Source: Ehretia macrophylla | Lineage: Eukaryota; Streptophyta; Magnoliopsida; Boraginales; Ehretiaceae | Length of the DNA stretch: 64,000 nucleotides | Direction of reading: 5' to 3' | Assembly (NCBI GenBank): GCA_037974665.1 | Contig: CM075783.1 | Coordinates: forward strand, 12,233,762 to 12,297,761 | Shown here: positions 61,141 to 64,000 of the stretch, one piece after another | Layout of the letters: each line of letters begins with the position of its first letter | How positions within the stretch are numbered: the first letter of the stretch is position 1 | Program-made: the position numbers and the translations under genes | Notes under the pieces: model-generated | Databases searched by the model: none | What the model saw: the letters and a program-made list of their open reading frames with translations, nothing else | What the model was told of the DNA's origin: nothing

Positions 61141-64000
61141 TTAGACAAAATACCGCTTCAGGTGTTCTGAGTGCCATGCATTCTTCAATAATTTTCCGTT
61201 CTTGTCGCGGAGGTAGAAGGTTTTAAGTCGGACTTCTTTCATGACTTCATACGGTCCCTCCCAGGTCGGGGAGAGCTTGTTACCCGAGCGCGGTAAAAAG
61301 ATGGCCTTTCTGAGTATGAGGTCGCCAACCTTAATAGGCTTAGGCTTAACCTGTTTGGCAAAGACTCTTTACATGGCAGCTTTGCTAGCCAGCTATCTAA
61401 TTTGAGCTTTAGCTAGGAGCTCTTCAGCGAGGTCGAGCTCTTCACGGATCCGTGCTCTGTTTATTTCTGGATCATGGTAGAGGGTTCTACTGATTGGAGA
61501 CCCGATCTCTACTAGCAGCACTGCTTGACTACCGAAGGTCAGCTCAAAGGGCGATTCTTCCGTTGCCTAGCTGGTGGTGGTCCGCTGAGCCCACAACACC
61601 TCGGGAAAAATCGATGCCCACTGGCCCTCCGCTTCCTTCAGCTTGGTTTTCAGGCCCTGCAAAATGATTTGGTTAGTCCTTTCAACTTGGCTATTACTTT
61701 GAGGGTGGAAAATAGATGAGAATCTGAGGTCGATCCCAATCTCAGCATATTTGCCTCAAAAGTATGCACTGTCGAATTGTTTGTCGTGGTCAGTGATGAT
61801 GACCTTTGGTACCCCAAATCCGCAAATGATGTTTTCCATACGAAATGCCAAGCTTCCTTTTCTGTTATTCTAGCAACACCTTCAGCCTCGGGCCATTTGG
61901 TGAAGTAGTCTACAGCTACGAAGACGTGCTTCTTTTGGCCGACACTGGTCGGCAATGGGCCGATGATATCTAGACCCTACTGATAGAATGACCATAGGCT
62001 TATCATCACCGTGAGGTCTACCGTAGGTTTCCTCTGTACATTGGTGAACCTTTGGTAGGTGTCGCACTTTTTTACGTACACTTTGGCATCTTGTTCTAAG
62101 GTTGGCCAGAAATAGACTTGCCTCAATGCCTTTCGAGCCAGAGCTTTGCCTCCCAAGTGGTTTTCACATACCCCTTCATGGATCTCCCAGAGTACATAGT
62201 TTCCCTCCTCGGGTCCAACACATTTCAAGAGAGGCCAAGTGTAGGCTCTCTTATAGAATTGCCCGGCAATTATGACAAATCTTGAGGCCTGTTTCATGAG
62301 TTTTCGAGCTGCTTTTTCATCCTCTGGGGTCATAACCCCCTCCAAGTAGTCCACGATTGGTTTGGTCTAATCTGGGCTTAGATTGAGCTCGGCTATGGCT
62401 TGCACCCCCAACTGAATACTCGGTTCAGATACTTCTTCCACATGGACCAGGGCAGGTCGGCTCTCGCCCAAGGCCAACTTGGATAGGGCATCAACCTTTA
62501 TATTCTCTTCCCTCGAAATTTGCTGTATCGTGAACCTTTTGAGCCCTGAGGTCAAATCCTTGACTCTTTTGAGGTAGGCTAGCATAGTACTGTCCTTGGC
62601 TTCGAACTCTCCCGATATTTGACTAGAAATCAATTGAGAGTCGGTGCTCAGGTCGACTGTCTGTGCCCCAAGCTGAGCTGTAATTTTTAGTCCTGCGACC
62701 ACTGCTTTGTACTCAGCTTCATTGTTGGACGCCGGAAAGGCGAACTTGAGGGAGTATTGGTGCTCATGCCGGGTCGGGTCGAGGATGACTACTCCAGCTC
62801 CGCGTCCAGACTTCCCTGAGGCCCCATCTACATGGACCTTCGACACATCCTCTAGGTCATGCTCAGCTCGGTCAGTGCACTCAACCACAAAGTCCGCGAT
62901 GGCTTGGGCTTTGATGGTTGATCTGGGCTAGTAGGTAATGTCAAATTGACTCAGCTTAACTGCCCATTTCAGCAGCCTACCCGACGCCTCCGGCTTGTGG
63001 ATGATGGACTTGAGTGGGCCATCCATCATGACCTTAATTTGATGAGCATCAAAGTATGGCTTCAGCTTTCTTGTGGCCGTGATGAGCACGATGGCGAGTT
63101 TTTCCAAGGAGGAGTACCTCACCTCGGCCCCTTGCAAGGTTTTGCTGACATAATAGACAGGCTTCTGCTCTTTCCCTTCTTTGCGGACCAGTGCTGCCGC
63201 CACTGCTGTGCCTGAGCATGCCAAGTATAGTACCAACTCCTCTCCCACCTCAGGTCGGAATAGCAGGGGTGGCGAAGCTAGGTACGTTTTCAGCTCCTGG
63301 AAGGCGTCCTGGCATTCTCTAGTCCATTCAAAGTTCTTAGGATTCCTCAATATCTTGAATAGGGAAACACATTTGTCCGCCGACCTGGACATGAATCTGC
63401 TCAGCGCCGCGACTTTGCCTGCTAATACCTGGACGTCCTTCACGCAAGTCGGCGGCACTAGGTCAAGTATAGCCCGAACCTTCTCCGGGTTGGCTTCTAT
63501 TCCGCGGGCTGTGACCAAGAAGCCCAGAAACTTTCCTGCCTTGACGCCGAATGCGCACTTTTCCAGGTTTAGCTTTATCCCAAAGTGCTCCATTATAGCG
63601 AAGGCTTCAGCCAGGTCGGCTTCATGGTCTTCCGCCCTTCTGCTCTTGACCAACATGTCATCTACATAAATCTCCATATTTCAGCCAATCTAGTTTTTGA
63701 AAACCTTGTTTACTATCCGAGTGTAGGTAGCTCCAGCATTCTTGAGGCCAAAAGGCATGACCTCATAGTAGTAGAGACCTTTGTCGATGGTGAAGGCAGT
63801 CTTCTCTTTGTCTTCGGGAGCCATCTTAATCTGATTATAGCTTTTGAAGGCGTCCATGAAAGAGAGTAGCTTGAACCCGGAGGTGGCATCGACCATTTGA
63901 TCAATCCGAGGTAGGGGGAAACAGTCATTGGGGCAAGCCTTGTTGAGGTCGGTGAAGTCGATGCACAATCTCCATCCCCCTGAGGACTTGGCCACAAGTA
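61141..64000 (-). pseudogene. Ty3/gypsy pol: RT, RNase H, second RNase H, integrase, broken
   Basis: From the right edge: RT with GGWRLCIDFTDLNKACPND (about 63930-63985) and MPFGLKNAGATY, YVDDMLVK near 63660, and connection and first RNase H to 62930 (YLACSGTAVAAALVRKEG). The second RNase H has VHVDGASG, NEAEYKAV, STDSQLI and VDALSKLA (62460-62830), all four acidic residues present. Integrase has a zinc region (HEGVCENHLGG, then KKCDTYQRF with one cysteine lost), core DYFTKWPEAEG, a frameshift near 61800, and an intact C-terminus LLKNAWHSEHLKRYFV with TAA at 61141-61143. Stops occur near 63680-63690, 62928, 62364 and 61977. Inactive. Confidence 0.88.

Larger units (their letters stand above)
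57066..64000 (-). mobile_element. 3' half of a Tat-lineage Ty3/gypsy retrotransposon
   Basis: On the minus strand from the right edge: reverse transcriptase, RNase H, a second RNase H, integrase (to 61141), a short region with minisatellites, then an extra gene in the opposite orientation (57950-60327) and the LTR. A second RNase H and an additional ORF between pol and the 3' LTR are features of the Tat group (Retand/Ogre relatives). gag, protease and the 5' LTR lie beyond the window. Base composition (GC-rich, recurrent CTCGG/GTCGGG) differs strongly from the surroundings. Confidence 0.8.

Noticed and set aside
63181-63669. Plus-strand frame of 162 codons in the gypsy pol region
   Set aside because: Opposite strand of reverse transcriptase and RNase H, which carry clear motifs on the minus strand.

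Overview
This is nuclear DNA from a flowering plant, probably a eudicot. It is AT-rich and dominated by nested LTR retrotransposons that use initiator-methionine tRNA primer sites. LINE 3' ends and Mutator-type foldback elements are also present. The one recognisable host gene with a complete exon set has the five-exon, HAT-repeat architecture of plant SYF1/XAB2. The species cannot be read from the sequence.

Layout. 1-11031: a tandem array (LTR - short internal region - LTR - short internal region - internally deleted LTR, 659-10199) of a non-coding Ty3/gypsy-type element with very long LTRs. It is nested in an older LTR of a related subfamily, with an exact 5-bp target duplication. 11721-15042: a solo LTR of a third subfamily. 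15043-23530: decayed Ty1/copia DNA, including one element with mutated gag-pol and an LTR followed by a second primer site. 23531-27360: the gag end and 5' LTR of another copia element on the minus strand. 27361-33240: foldback elements with 9-10 bp target duplications, a LINE remnant, and a four-unit tandem array containing LINE 3' ends. 34110-34950: remains of a gene for an RNA-binding-type protein. 35675-41197 (minus): SYF1, complete except for an in-frame TAG in exon 1. 41866-42652: another foldback element. 44068-51712: a complete, young-looking member of the same non-coding long-LTR family. 53961-54146: a short solo LTR. 57066-64000: the 3' half of a Tat-lineage Ty3/gypsy element on the minus strand (pol with two RNase H domains), plus an antisense multi-exon extra gene with its own TATA box.

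The most unusual thing here is the long-LTR family. Its LTRs are 3.3-3.6 kb and its internal region is only about 0.9-1.1 kb with no gag or pol. Several short hairpins inside the LTRs keep their pairing although their sequence changes between subfamilies, which suggests selection on structure. Its primer site, polypurine tract and LTR-end motifs look like those of chromoviruses, so I infer that it is mobilised by an autonomous relative outside the window. The second point of interest is the isolated stop codon in SYF1, normally an essential splicing gene.
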